64,000 bases of DNA from Escarpia spicata (Eukaryota > Annelida > Polychaeta > Sabellida > Siboglinidae): positions 42,899,998-42,963,997 of the forward strand of contig OZ023214.1 in the NCBI GenBank assembly GCA_963995525.1, in the 5' to 3' direction. Made by a program: the position numbers and the translations under genes. Each line of letters begins with the position of its first letter. Position 1 is the stretch's first letter. A model generated the notes under the pieces. The model saw only the letters and a program-made list of their open reading frames with translations, was not told the origin of the DNA and did no database searches. Shown here one piece after another: positions 22,816-37,800 of the stretch.

Positions 22816-25800
22816 AACACACATATATATAATACACATATATTCATACACCCTAATGCTTATGCAGACATAAATACAGGGGGAGACTCACTCATGAATA
22901 TTCAATCTTGCATGATGGTTCAGTTATATCTAAGGAACTTGTCCTAAACACAGGTGTTCCCCAGGGGTGTGTTTTGTCCCCTCTTCTTTTCTCAGTGTAC
23001 ACAAATGAGATAATGTGTAATGATAATGTTCTTAAGCTTATAAAGTATGCTGATGTCGTGGCACTTACTGCATGTCTAAAAGATGAGTATTCACTCTCAC
23101 AGTGCTATCAGTATGTTGAACTGCTTATGTCATGGTTTGTTAACAGTTTTCTTGAGCTCAAAGCCCAGAAAACAAAGGAGATGTGATTTAAGGTAGCATT
23201 GCATCCCCTGTCTCAAGTACTGGTGATCAAAGGGCAAACGGTGGAAAGAGCGTCCACTTTTAAGTCTCGGTACTGTTGTTGATGACAATCTTACTTTCTC
23301 TGACAATGTAGACTACGTATACTAAAAGGCACATCAACGTATGTTTTTGCTCCGGAAACTAAGGAGCTTTAACTTCAGCCCAGATGTTCTGCAGATGGTG
23401 TATAGGTCATTGATTGAACGTGTGCTCTCTTTTAACATAGTGTCATGGTATGGAAATATAATTGCCAAGAAGAAAGCAAAGTTGGCTCGGGTAGTCAACC
23501 AGGCGGGCAAAATTTTTGACATGAATCCACATTAACTACGTGATATTTATTTGCAGGTTTTAAGGAAAGGAAAGCTTTCCAGATTCACCATGATACCACT
23601 TACCCACTCAGTTCTTCTTTTGAAACTCTGTGACTGCTCAGAATGCCCATTGCACACAAAAACTGTTACAAGAAATCTTTTGTTTCTTCAGCCATAAACA
23701 TACTGAATTCCAAGGACTGAACCTGCAGTTGTATACCATGTCAATGTCTAATGTGCAATTGTGTGTATATCCATGGATAGATTGAAACTGAATGTTCTGT
23801 ACTTCCAAACATATCTCAATGTTTATATGTGTATATGTCCTAACACAGTGTGAGCCCAAAGGAAAATGTCCATACTATGTAAACCATTCTATGGACAATA
23901 AAGGTTTTTTCAATTCAATTCAATATAATATTATATACATTCATATATATACATATATATACATATATATATATATATATCTATACATACACAGATATAC
24001 ACATAATATAGTATTAGTTATTTGGAAAGTCACTGAGCACAGATAGAGTCTATTGATTAAAGAGGCACCAGTCAATAAAGCAGTTCTTGGTCCTGTTTGT
24101 TCTTCTTTGGGTAATGGGCACAGTGTAGTGTGTACAACGCTGACCTGGAGCATGTTGTACAGCTTGGTGAGACTGGAAAGAAGGGACGAGAGGGCGACAG
24201 GCTCCGTCACGCACTCCACAAACTGCATGAACTGTGACTGGGAGAGGAGGCCGAGGTTTGACTCACGACGGACAGCGCTAGATGACCCAGTCATGGCGCG
24301 CTTCTGTTGCACACTGCTCGTGAAGATCAGTACAACTGAAGTGGAACCATACATGTTGTTGAAACAGCCATGAGTGATCATTGTTAGCAGGAAGTCAACT
24401 GAATCATACTCTGTCATATTCAACTGGCAGTCAGAAGTGTGGGAACAAGTCAACTTCAAAGGAACAGAATAAATTAGTTAAAATTAAATAAACTGTATAA
24501 AACAAAAGAACTAAGTGAAACATATAGTACACCTGTAATAAAAAAACACGATAATAATTGCGGCATCCAGTCTGTCCTTTAAACTTATATACATAATCTG
24601 CTTATAACAACACCTTTCTCCACCAAGTATGCTTACAGAAATTTTAACTTATGAATTTTTCTTCAGATACTTTAGATTTAAAATCTTAGTTTGACAGGTT
24701 ACTGAATTTGGAATGTATATCAGGCAGACTTTGTGTATCAAAATGGCATGGAATTTCTGTGGTACTAGAGACGGTGCAGCAATCAAATAATGTGCAAATG
24801 GTGACTATGGAGACTTACGTGCTTCCCAGAGTTCACGCGCTGGCTTGCGCGCATTCTTCAGCAATGGAAGTTCCTTTGCTAACTCACACAGCAAGCGACT
24901 AAACTGCAAATAACAAATACTGAGGACCTTTTCACTAGGGTTATGAAGTACAAGGAAAATACATCATTGAATAAAATCTGTAGTTAAATTAAAAGAGTAT
25001 TTTCAAAATACAAAAAAACATCGCCGTAACATAGATGACACTACTTCCATGACACTCCTGTGAAAGTGTCATGGTGGCGCGTCCTGATGTTGACAGTTTT
25101 TAGTATAAAGATCACTGTTAAAGAGCGAAATTGGTTTTATAGAGCAAAATCAGGTCTGTGAGCTGATAACAATGTTAGCGAAATGGTTGCCTGAAGATTC
25201 TGCTAAACACTGTGAGAAACTATCATGATTCACTGCAATTTTTTTGGTTATAATTTAATAGCTGACTTTTTTTAAATAGTTATTTGTTAATTAACAGCAG
25301 ACTAAAAAAGTGCTGACAACTACTGCTGCTATTTGCAAGAAATAATAGACATTAGCTTTAATTCCAAAATTGATACATTTGACTACCAAACTCAAATATC
25401 AGAAATATTCATATGAACAATTGCAGGACTAGTGTAAATGTTTTTCAAAAACTATTTTCTGCAAAGCCCATAAACTACCCTGAATATTGGATATGTCAGG
25501 TTTTCTTGTTGATAGGTATCTGGGGTTCAACAGAAGTGGCACATAATGATGGTCGCTGCCGTAGTAGCAACCAATATTTTTAAAGGCAATATCCCTTACG
25601 TAGCTTTTCCTACATCTTACAGAAAAAACTAATAATGACAAACAAATAAATAAAAATATTATATTTAATGATCGACCACATACTTTTAAGTAATTAGAAG
25701 TATGCACTTGAGTGGACACTGATGTAGCGACAGTAACCAACACATGCCTGCACTCACCAGGAGGTAGCCGTTCTGTATGTTGGAGATGCTACACAGATAT

Positions 25801-28800
25801 TCCCACTCGTGGCTGTTCAGGAGGAAACAGGCGCAGGCATTGACCACCCCCACACCCAGCTTGATGTCTGAGGACAGATGGACAATGTGGGGTCAACAAC
25901 ATTTTTAATCTTATTACAATTGAACAATCTACATGCAGCAATGTTAACGTTTTACTCTTAGACTGCTTACGCCGGGAAAACGGCCCCCTGCGTCGTGGAC
26001 TTGACAACATGAAGTAGATGACGACACAGTATATGTTTATGTCTACCCTCATGCTAGTTGCATTATTTTGTATTATCTGACAATTCTACACTATCATCAC
26101 TAGGGCCTATAGATTGACATGAACTTCACATTCTATCCGACCTTCGTCGATGCTGTGTGTTTTCTAACATTTGGTAAACATTACTACCACGACCGTCAAC
26201 TACCAAGGCATCCCATCATGTGACGGGCATTGTTGCTAGTAATCATAATTGCAATCTGCACTGCTTTTAGTAACAATGCCTAACTTGGAGATCACATTAG
26301 TGTCGGCCCCCTCTCATTTTGGACGCAAAAGAACCAGAGGACAACAAGCACAGTGGCAGCTTGGCGAACATTTTCTAAAATAGACCGACTAATTGAATGA
26401 GGACTCATAAGACCATAAAATTCAAAACATTTACAGATTAGGTAGTTGACTAAGTATAGAGCACAGTGGTGCAGTGGATAGAGCATCACACTCTCAACCG
26501 AGAGAACCCGGGTTCGAATCCTGTGATGCAGTGTCGAACCTTGGGCAAGTTCATTCACTCTACGCTGCTCTAGTTCACTCAGCTGAATGAATGAGTATCT
26601 AGATATAAACAGTGGTGGATATTTGTGTACGAATAATATTAGCCCATTAGTAGCAGCATGGCTGATTGTGTCCCAGAGTAGTCGAAATGGTGTTCAGTTG
26701 AACAGGTCTGCCAGGGAGTAAAGTGTAAAGCGCCTTAAGTAGTCATGAGGACTGAATATTATGTTATGTAAGAAGTAACAAAAAGAAGAAACTGACCGTG
26801 CTCGAGTTGAAGCGACGTGAAGCAGGTCTTGGCCTTCTTGAGGAGGTCCTGCAGGGATTGGTCAGGCAGGAGGTGACCAGTGGTCTGGTAGTGCATGAGG
26901 TCAGCCCGCAGGATCTCCCAGCGTAGCAGCTTTGACAGCTTGTAGGAGATGTCTCGCACAGTCGCATCCGCCGCACACAGCAGCACGTGGGTCGTGTCAA
27001 ACAACTGCATAGAAGTAAACACACAGTTCAACAGGCGGTTAGCTGTAACAAACAACTGTTGTTAACCCTGCTCTATATATTTATTTGTCCTTATTTTATA
27101 ATTAGCATAGTCATATTGTGCAATACTTAGCAGCATGTGGGACTTATCAAACACAACTAATTGCACAGTTTAACAGATGGTTAGCTGTAACAAACAATTG
27201 TCATCAACCTACTCTGTATACTTATTTGCCCTTATTTATTATTAGTATAGCTAACATAGCCCTTCCTCAGGATGGTGCAATATACACACAGGAACGGTTT
27301 CATAAAGAATTCGTACCAGATATTTCATGAAGATTACATAATTGTTTTCAATATCATTGATAGTGAAACAAATTTAGATATATATCGCCTGAATTGCAGT
27401 TGCATAGTAATTTACTTTTTATATTACATAGAACTGAAATATATGATAACCGCAAATCCGGGAGAAACAATTCTGAATGGGCAATATTTTGTCACTGAAA
27501 TCTACAATAAAGATTTTCTGCACTTTCTACAAGTTGCTTTGATTTTTGGACTCTCAACATCATGTACATTAGAGGATGAGGCACAAAAAACTGTGTTTTA
27601 AACATGTTTTTTTCTGTAAAGTAAAACATGATTGATTTAGTTTTGCCCTGAAGCCGTTTATGCGTGGACCTATGATGCTGACCTTGAGCTGGAGACAGAT
27701 GTTGGCCTTGGCGACAAGGATGTGGGTGCAGATCTTGACAAGAGGAATCGGAAGACCTTCTATCACCTTCAGTAGTTCCCTTGACACGCGCCACTGTCAA
27801 ACATCACCACAAGTTGCTAACACGGAGGAGATGTTATTGCTACAGGACAACACAGCAAACACACAAAATATGACCGAACAACAAATTGCCCATTGACAAA
27901 CCTTGTCGGTAAGAAACATAAGTTGTCTCTCTGGAACTTTGCCCATCAGTTTGTGGACGTATTCCTTGATGAGAGTCGGACTGTAGGTTGTTAGCAGCAG
28001 TCGCTCCAGCTCAGCCACTTGAGTTGCACCTTCCGCTGCAAGACCATTAAATACACCTGAATTAATCATGATAGCCGATATAATATAGCAAACTTAGCAT
28101 AATTCTGCAATGCCACATAATTAGTACAGTACAGTATACTGGTGTTGCATAAATTGGTCATAGTTATAGGAATATACTGTTTTGCAAAGAAATTGGATCA
28201 AATCTTTATGAAAAGTATCAATATTCTAAATCACTAGCCATCAACATAATATAAATAAACTGTCAGAAAAGTTGCTTTAAGTGAAATAGTTACATCTTGT
28301 TTAACAAAAAAACATGCTGCAACAATAGACAAATTGGTCATGGCAGCTGTAAATAGCCTCATTCTAAGGTCAGACACAACACATTGCTAAATCAACTGCA
28401 CGGTGCTGCTCGTTAACGTCCCTGTGATTAATATTATAAGTAATTGTGTGTGTTTTTGCTAAAAACGTTAAATATGAAGGCTGTTTCTATCACCATCATG
28501 GATTTTTACAATTTGTGATTTTCTTTGACCATAATAAATTAGTAGGACAGTCATATTCGTAGTGAACAATAAATCCGACTACCCGGTAATGGCATATTTA
28601 GCGTAATATCCAGTAAGATTTCAAGGCTTACATTAAGGGGTGACCAAACCATGCAAGGTAAGTGTACAGTGAGTACTGGTACACACTATACAGAGCAGAC
28701 TGCTGAAGAAGCAACGTGACACAGGAGGAGAAACCAACTGAGATCAACACAGATAGCTGGATCACCAAATTTCTTGTAGCCACCCTACATTAAAACGACA

Positions 28801-31800
28801 TTGTCAGTTCCTTATCTATTAATATAATGATCACAATACTGGCTGTACTAGAAGAAATATGTTGAAAGCGTACCGCCAGCCAAATTTTGTTTAAAAGGCC
28901 TAAATCATTGTTCGCAATTTGATTGTTGGACCCATAAAACTCTCAAACCGAAACATTCAAATAGTAACCATCAGCTACAGTGGAAGCAGGCGGGGTTGAT
29001 TGCAAGTTCCTTGAATTTCTCTTTGAACTTGGATATGCATGCCTGATTCCCACAAACAAGGCCAACAAAGACAGTAAATGGTAAGAAGTATATTTGATTC
29101 AGTGTAGGCCTACTTGTATTCAGTGTAGGCCTATTTGTATTCAGTGAAGGCCTACTTGTATTCAGTGTAGGCCTACTTGTATTCAGTTTGTAGGCAATCT
29201 ACTGAGGGTGGTCAGATACTATTACTACACCTGGCAAAAGATGATTATTCCGAGTAATGGAACAGGTAATGTCATTTTAAGTCATTATTACAAAACACTC
29301 TAGATGAAATTCACTTTTTTCTTTTCATCTCCAGTTGCACAGTGCTTTGGATGCCCCACTCAAACTATTGATTTCTACGACTGAGTTGGTCAACTCGACA
29401 TTTGCATTGTATTTTCGTAGCATTTTCATTTTTTATATAAACTCTTGAAATGTTGCCATTTGGTAGCTTGTATACCTGGTGGTATATAGGCTTAGATTAT
29501 TTTGTGTAAGCCAATTGAGAATTTTTTATTTAATTTGCAATGCCACATTTTTTTAATTGATGAATAGCGGGATTTATTTATTAATATAATACATTTTATA
29601 CAGAAATTATGGGGTAAATTAAATACAAAGCACTGTACCCATGACCAAAATAGACGCCCACTATATTTCTACAATACACACTTCCATGGGTGGCATGATA
29701 GGCCAACCAAATTTGTTGTAGATGTTGTAGAAATTGTACCCAACAATTAAGGGCGCTCACACTAGCAACAGGGGCGTCGTATAAGTCAGTGATCATTGTA
29801 GAAGTCAATAGTCTGAGCGAAGCATTACACCTAGTCATAATGTCACTGATCTACACATCTGTGCTCACTACGTACCATTCTCCAAGGGAGCTGTGGTGAC
29901 AGCCGTCGGCTCTACAACTAAATGAGACTGCAGCTCTGTGAGCTCTTCCTCATTAAAGAGCACTTTCAGTTCAGTGCTGCCTGTGAGTTTCTGGATGACA
30001 CTGGATGCATCTGTCATTGTGTAGCACACATACCTACAACAGTCAACTCTCACACGTTTATTTTGTATTTAATTAAAAAGGGGAAACTGGGAAAATGGTA
30101 CTCAAGTATATGTAAATAAAAAGTAGTTTTTAAAACTTTACTCGAAGTACAAGTAAATAACTGTACTTGAAGTAAACTTATAAAGCACTTTAATCATATA
30201 TATATATATACATATATTTATAAGCCTAAGGGCAGCATAGGTTGACCGGTCCATTATGAGAGATAGGATATACAACCCCGAGAAAATGTCTCTCAAAATC
30301 ACGAAAAAATATTTTTATGCAAGCACCAACACAAATCATGAATAGTGATGAAATAAGGCCAAATGAATGACATTTATTCAAGAGAGAGAAATGTGGGCTC
30401 TACATCCCAAGGCCAGGCGTGTGACTGAGCCCATACTAGTCTCCTGTACCTTTGGATGACAGAACCCACATTTCGGCATATACAACATTAGCAGTATTGT
30501 TATAGATATATAAAACCATTACTACTGTAATCACAGTAGACCTTATGCACTGTACCGTACTAACCAAGCACACCATTCATTCACACTAACTATAATCCCA
30601 ACTACCTGCTGAAGAGTTACACTATATCAAGATTTAGCCTAAACCTATAAGTGGGGCCATTATGCCCAACTTACTAAAATCACCGGTAGAAGAGAAGCGA
30701 GCTGTCTCGGCATCAAAACCCTGTGAACACATTGTCCACCGGCACTAAGAAAATGGGGAAAGCGTTGAGATCTGCTATCAACCCCTCTTCCATCAACGAT
30801 GTACATGTTGTGTCCGTAATGCTATCAAAAATTGGGAGGGAAGGGAGGGCCAACATTTTTTATGTGACCACTGTCTGCTTTCACAAAACGAAGAGCTCTG
30901 AAATCAGCCACCGAGCGCCATTACCGCGCGGTGATTGGTTCCTTGTGCCAAAAGAGCACCAAAGAGAAAGGGGGGTAATTAGCATCAGGCCTTAGGAGAC
31001 ATTAGGCCAATCATCACTCGTCCTGCGTTGTTGCCAGCACAAAAATACATATGCAGCACGGTGAAGTGGCCGCATTTTTTTGTGCAAATAATTATCTATA
31101 TCGTTATATGTCTGGATATACTATGTATACTAACAGTTCAAATTTTAAAATAAAATATATTGCCTACGCAATCAGGGGTCAAAATTTTATGCAGACCGGC
31201 TGTGGTCTGCTTAAAAACGGCAGTGTGCCTAAGGAGGTCCCTTATGCATATCTGGTCGACGTATGCTGCTGTTAGGAGTATATATATACATATATATACA
31301 TATGTATATATATATATAACATGGATGATACAATTACTTTAAAACCTAGAAATAACATATACTCTGTCACATCCAGAACAATACACATAAAATGTACTTC
31401 ATTACACACTCATTACACATTAGGTAAGCAAACTGTTCTCTTCAAGCGTTGACACTGAAAACATATGTTCAAACAGCCCCATGGAGATTGCCTTGTGACA
31501 TAACAACAGCTGTAATATGCTTGCAAAATGTATCGAGCAATTTCATATTACAATGTGATGACTATTTCCTTCAATTTAAAAACTGAGCAACACTAATTGT
31601 AACCTTAGTAGCTGAATGAGTCTTCTATCAAAATATTTTAACTTCAGTTTTCAAATGCAAATCTTAAACATACAATTATAATGTTTTACATAGTAGCACT
31701 TACATGAGAAAGGTCTTTACGTTCTTCTTTTCACTCGGTGTTGCTGATGGTAAAACTTCCATGGAAGCCTGTAGATAATTCACATTTCATAAATATTTGT

Positions 31801-34800
31801 ATACAATTTTAACATTCCATGACCAAAACATTTAAATTTGGAACAATGCTTTGGGCTTATTAAATTTGGCTTTAGGCATACTTTCACAATATTTATTATA
31901 TTAAGAATATTAAATTGTTTAGTATTGTTACAAAAGAGAGTGGTGTGCTTAATTTGTAGAGCTAAGAGGTTGGATCACACTTCTTCTCTATTCTCTGAAT
32001 TACGTATCTTGAAAGTGTAAGATATTGTTGAATTACGAACTGCACTTATTATGTACAAGGCAAATAGCAATTTGCTACCAGTGAACATACAAAAGTTGTT
32101 TACTTTGTACAGTCCTGTCTATGCAACTAGACAAAGCCCAACTTTTAAACAACATTTTGCTCTCACCAATTTAAAGAGAATGTGTCTTTCGTTTAAAGGT
32201 GTAACACTATGGAATTCTCTAGACAATTCTTTAATATGTTCTAGAAACGTCCATTCCTTCAAAAAAATACACTAATAATATTTTGCTTGCTTACTAAAAA
32301 TGTATTGGACTTCACAAATTGTTATTCTTTAACACAAGTGGTATTGGTGATATATATTTCATTCTTTTAAAAATATAAATTGTATGTTGTAATCACGCAT
32401 ATCGTAATATAATTTTGATCGTAGTTATATCAATTGTAATTTGGGCAAGTGTTATAAGTGACACACTTCTTCTTGCCCTTTTCGACTTCAAAATTGTGAT
32501 TTACAATTGTTATTTGGCATCTTTGTGTATTGTATACTGTGCATGTATTATGTTGTTGTTGAATAAACATAATTATCATATATCATTAAATGATGAAAAG
32601 AGAGTCAACATAGCCAGTTCATAAAGACAATAACAGTCAATCATAGATGACCTTCAGTAGCAGATCTTCACATCGGCCGTTGACCTTGAGCATCTGGAGG
32701 AATTGCGGGTGGACGATGCTGCCATCTAGTGTTCCGCGGACTGTGTTACAGGTAAGGACGGCAGCATAGAGGTCACTGAAGAGGAATCAGTTACTGTCAG
32801 ATACTCAAGATGTGGGCTGGACAAAGGAGCTCAACTCTTCAGATTGAATGGGAAGAAGATCAAGCAAGTAGATGGCTTTGTCAGTGTACCTTGGAAGATG
32901 TGTCTTGGAGGAATGGTTAAGGGAAGTGGTCTTTCAGAGGCAGAAGTGCAACATCAGATATAAGTGGGAGCATGTACTTGGAGAATGGTAGACACATGTC
33001 AAGAAAACTGAAAAGGGTAAATCCTGAGAGCGTGTTTTATACCAGCATGCCGGTCTGGTCTGGAGTCAGTGACGTTGAAAGAACAACAGAAGATGCAAGT
33101 TTGCAAGAACAACCAGGTTCGAAGAATTACAAGGACAAAGAGAGTGGACAGAAGAAGGACGAATGACCTGAGGAAAGAGGTTGGGATGGATTACAGCCTA
33201 AGAGGAAGACTAACAAGATTTAACAAGATTGCACCCAGAAAATTAACTCTAGATGGCAGGTGGACAAAAAAGCCTTTTGGCTTATCGAGAGTCCAATACT
33301 TTTTATCTACGTGTATCCCGCCCTTTTAAGGTATGTGTCGATTTTATGTTTAAACATATTCATGCTACTAGCACCAACACAATCAGGAGATAATCTGTTC
33401 CATTCACTTACAGTCCTTTGTAAGAATGAGAACTTTCTTATATCTAATCTACACTGCTAGTGAGAAGCTGGATGAAATGGGCAGGCCACTTGGATGTAGG
33501 TAAACTAGCGTAGAGCAGAGGTGGAAAAACATCAAGGACTCAGGAAAAGGGGAGGACAACAATTAGGGTGGAAGGAATGCTTAAAGAGGGAGTTGTGAAG
33601 ATTGGAGGAGGATGAAAGATGGAGGGGGGCTGCTTACAGGATACAACGGAGAAAGAACAGAACGAGTGGTTCAACAATATTGCACAGTTTCGTACCTGAC
33701 ATTCACTCCTCTACAAAAGGGATCAAGGAGGAAGAACACACCAGCAAAACACTCACCTTATGGAAGGAAGAATGGCTTACATTCTAGCTTATATAACATT
33801 TGAACAAATTCAAGCATGATCGAGCACACGTTGGAATAGACACACAAGTAGTTTAATGTACAGCAAAACAACAATAGAAATTAACTCTATGATTGGTAAC
33901 ATATTTTCTAGAACAATCAAACATTTTAATTAATCCTTAAATGTGCAGAAATGTTTAAATGTGTAGAAAAGATTCTTGGTTTGTTATATTGAATATAATT
34001 TATCTCACATGGAACTTTTTTCATCATCTATTTTGGGCTTGTCTCACCTTTGTTAGTGGACTGGCTTAATTTATCTTAATTAATGTAGTAATTCATCATA
34101 ATTTCATTTCACATTCCCTGTCATTCATAACTATTCTAAATCATGCTTTGTATTTAAAAAAAAGATATATTGTTGCCACATTTATTTCAAAAATATGCAT
34201 ATTATTGTAGAGACAAAATGCAAAAATATGCAATAGTGGCAATACCAATGACCACACCTATTAATATGGCGGACATCCTCCTCAATAGATGCCCTGAAAG
34301 ACAGGCTCAATTCTCGCTTCTGGTTGTCTTCCAAAAGCAACTCCACAACATCCTGTGAAACAAGAAACACTAGTTGGATACCGATGAATCACACACTCAC
34401 ATAATTACTGTGTGCAATCAAACACTATATTTTTGGTCACCCTAAAAATCTGCAAAAATATTTTTTTTCTCTAGTGTACATTTTCAGAGAGCTTGGTGAT
34501 CTGAGAGTTTCAGGATTGTGGCATGTCAAAACGTGGAGGAGCAACCAATGTGTGTCCGGAGTCAGTGATTGTGGCATCTACTAAAATGTGGAGAAGAGTG
34601 TATTTGGACATCTATGTTTCTGGACACCCTAACCAAATGTAGTGCACACGTGTTTTCGAATAGCAGATCATTTTTAGGTGTCTGAATACATAGCCATAAT
34701 GGTACCCATCCCATATTTTACTTTGGCCGTTGTGGATGCATAGATATGTGACGTGTCGAGAGTTCAGATCTTAAGGTAGTTTGGCAGAATGACGTTAAGG

Positions 34801-37800
34801 AGAAAAACGTTAACATTTCCACATATACTAGCTTGATTATAGTTAGACACGTACTATACAACGACGTACAAAATCATTTGATAATTATTAATAATGTTGT
34901 CAACCATGGATGCTACTACAACTGTTTGGCTTCGACGTGTCCACACACCTTGTAGGCCTGACTCTTGGACTGTTCAATCCGGGCAAGTAGACCGGTGGTG
35001 GACACTGGCAAGGTGACCGCAGTGTCACAAGCACAGTAGTAGCCTTCAAGCTGACCTCTGTCCACTGAGCAGGACACTGGCTCCTTCACCTGAAACTATC
35101 CAGCGGGAAGACTTTCAGAAGAGGCACAAATGAACCATGGAAGACTTTTGTGAATTGTATCTGTGTTCCACCACAACTAAAGTAAAGTCATGTTCATATA
35201 CAGTGTGATATCCAGTCCTTGTGACCATTCAAAGTGCCTTAAACTTCACTCCCTGGCAGATCTGTCCAATCGAACATTATCTGGACCTCTCCGGGAAGCA
35301 TTCTGCCACACTGCATTTAATGCATAACTATTCGTACACAAATATCAAACACTGTCCATGGCCAAGTACTCATTTATACAGCTGAGTGAATGAATTTGTC
35401 CAAGAAATTACATCAAGGGGATTCTTTCCCTGTAGTGGTACCTGGCTCAACTGTTTCTCTGTTTGCAGAAACATTTCCTTTGCCCGGCCGTAATCTTCCA
35501 GATAAAAGTAGAACCGGCCGAGATCAAAGCAAACCTACAAAAACAATGACATGCTAAAGTAGACAATATAAGAACACATCGATGATTTATGTGTATCATC
35601 CACAGACTCTAAATATCCACTATGCATTTGTGGCATTTCCCTTCGTGTCATAGAGCTTGTACATGCATGCACTCACACATGTACGCTAGTTAAATTATAG
35701 TTAGATGTCTCATGGGAAGACTAGATACACTCACTAGATATGTGATCTCTGCAGCAGACACCAACAGCCCACATTTCCAGTTGTGTTCCACTGTGTTAGT
35801 CTTCTCGTCGGGCACGCCAAAGCTGTGCATGCTGGGTAGATGGATGCTATGAGTATGTAGTAGAAATCGCTGCAGGACGGCAACAGAATTGGCTTGGCCT
35901 TCCTTCACCTACAGATTCAACAAGACACAAGTCCAAGCACAGCCATAAAAAGAAATCTAACAATCTTACAAGTGGCTCAATGTACATAGATCTGTACAAA
36001 TGACCATAAAAGTGTCATCAAATGTAAAAGAATTATAAATATACTAAGGTCACCATGCGGATACCAATAAATACATGTTACACAAATGTCACGAGGACGC
36101 AATCTCTCCGAGATTGTTACATACCAGTAAGAGTCATCTTACAGCCGGTCGTCTATTTTATGACAATTCCACTTTCAGTAATCATACTTAACTTGTGTCA
36201 TCACTGTAATCTTATATGACTGCAAGTGTTACTGAATTAATACACCGTAAATGGCCGATTATTAATGTTATCCTCCTCCTGCCAGCACTGCTGCATGACC
36301 TAAGGGCAGGTCTCATATTGGTGGAGTTCAACCTACATTGAGTGAGTTCATCAAGAATGTTAGATTATAACTTTTGAGTGATATCAAATGCCAACACGCA
36401 TCAGCACAGACACACAATTGTTTTGGCGATGACAAAACAAACACAGGAATTAATAGTCACACCTTTGTCAGCTAGCATAAAATGCCAAAAAGAAATGTGG
36501 TCCAATATGGACATCTTCAGGCCACTACAAAGACAATCAAAACGTGAAAGATTTAATAATATATGGCATTCGAGTTATGCTACAATCGTAGTAGGTATTA
36601 TGCTGGAGAATATTCCACATCAATACTGGGTAACTGGTTGCCATTTACATTATGTCAATGTATGATCATTAGCATTTTTAAAAAAGCTTGCTAGAAATAG
36701 AATAGCAGATGGCCAAACAATAAGAACACTTCCAATTCTAAACAACACACACATCCCACCTACAATTTCTATAACTGAGTCTTTGCCTTTGGCTGCTGCC
36801 ATTGCTGGGTTCAATAACCCAGGTCTGGAAAAGATAATGAGTAAGATTTTTTAAATCAGTTTAATATTAGTAAAACTTAATACAACATATTCAACATGAT
36901 ATGGCAACAGCTTAGAGGTTATTTCATACTTATTGGTTTGGTGACAAACAAATCCAAGTACAGGAAATGTATACTAACTAGTTAGCATGCTGAAGCATAG
37001 ATGTCAGCTTATGTGGACAATTAATGGTAGCCCCTGTCTCAGTATTTCTATTTACATGCACTAGCTATTTAGATATACAAATATGTGGGATTTTGGCTAT
37101 AAATACAGGTGCCAAGATATTTATGTTTAAAATATAATACCATCCTAAAATGTATTTAAGCTATCTCTATCAATAATTCAACCATGTGTATATCCGTTTT
37201 TATTCCAATATCTTAATCTGACAACAAATGAGTAGATTCCAACATTGAACTTATTTAAACTAAATAAAACCCAAAGTGGACAAAAATGATACTTCATACT
37301 TACACCTGAACATTGATAACTTTGGAAGGCTTTGTAGGAAAAGTGTCCATGATAGCAGTTTGAAGAACCCTGAAGCAAACGATGTATCGGTGACTGAACC
37401 AGACAAAGTACACAGATTTATTATGCTGTATTGAAACCTACACTGATGGCAATACTCTGGAGAATCATTCAAACATCAAACATGTGAAACAATACCATAA
37501 TATTTATTAATCTTGTTTCAGGAATATTTATAATTGCTTCAATTACAGTGAGAACTTTATATTATATTAATAGTAACAATAAACAAAATAATGAAAAAAA
37601 CACCTACCATCTATGATACAGCTGAACTGAAAAGACGGCTTCATCAGGTAATTGTGCAATATCCAACTCGATATGTTTGGTTACGTCTGTGTTACCAGGA
37701 ATAGTAACCTTGAGAAGTTCACACAAGATTCCGTACACCATTGCCAGGGGAACACTGAATAACATATCGCAACAATACATCAAAATGCAGCATGAAACAT

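Noticed and set aside
26461..26535. Functional tRNA gene
   Set aside because: A and B boxes are present, but no acceptor stem closes and the sequence continues into a SINE body found at several places.
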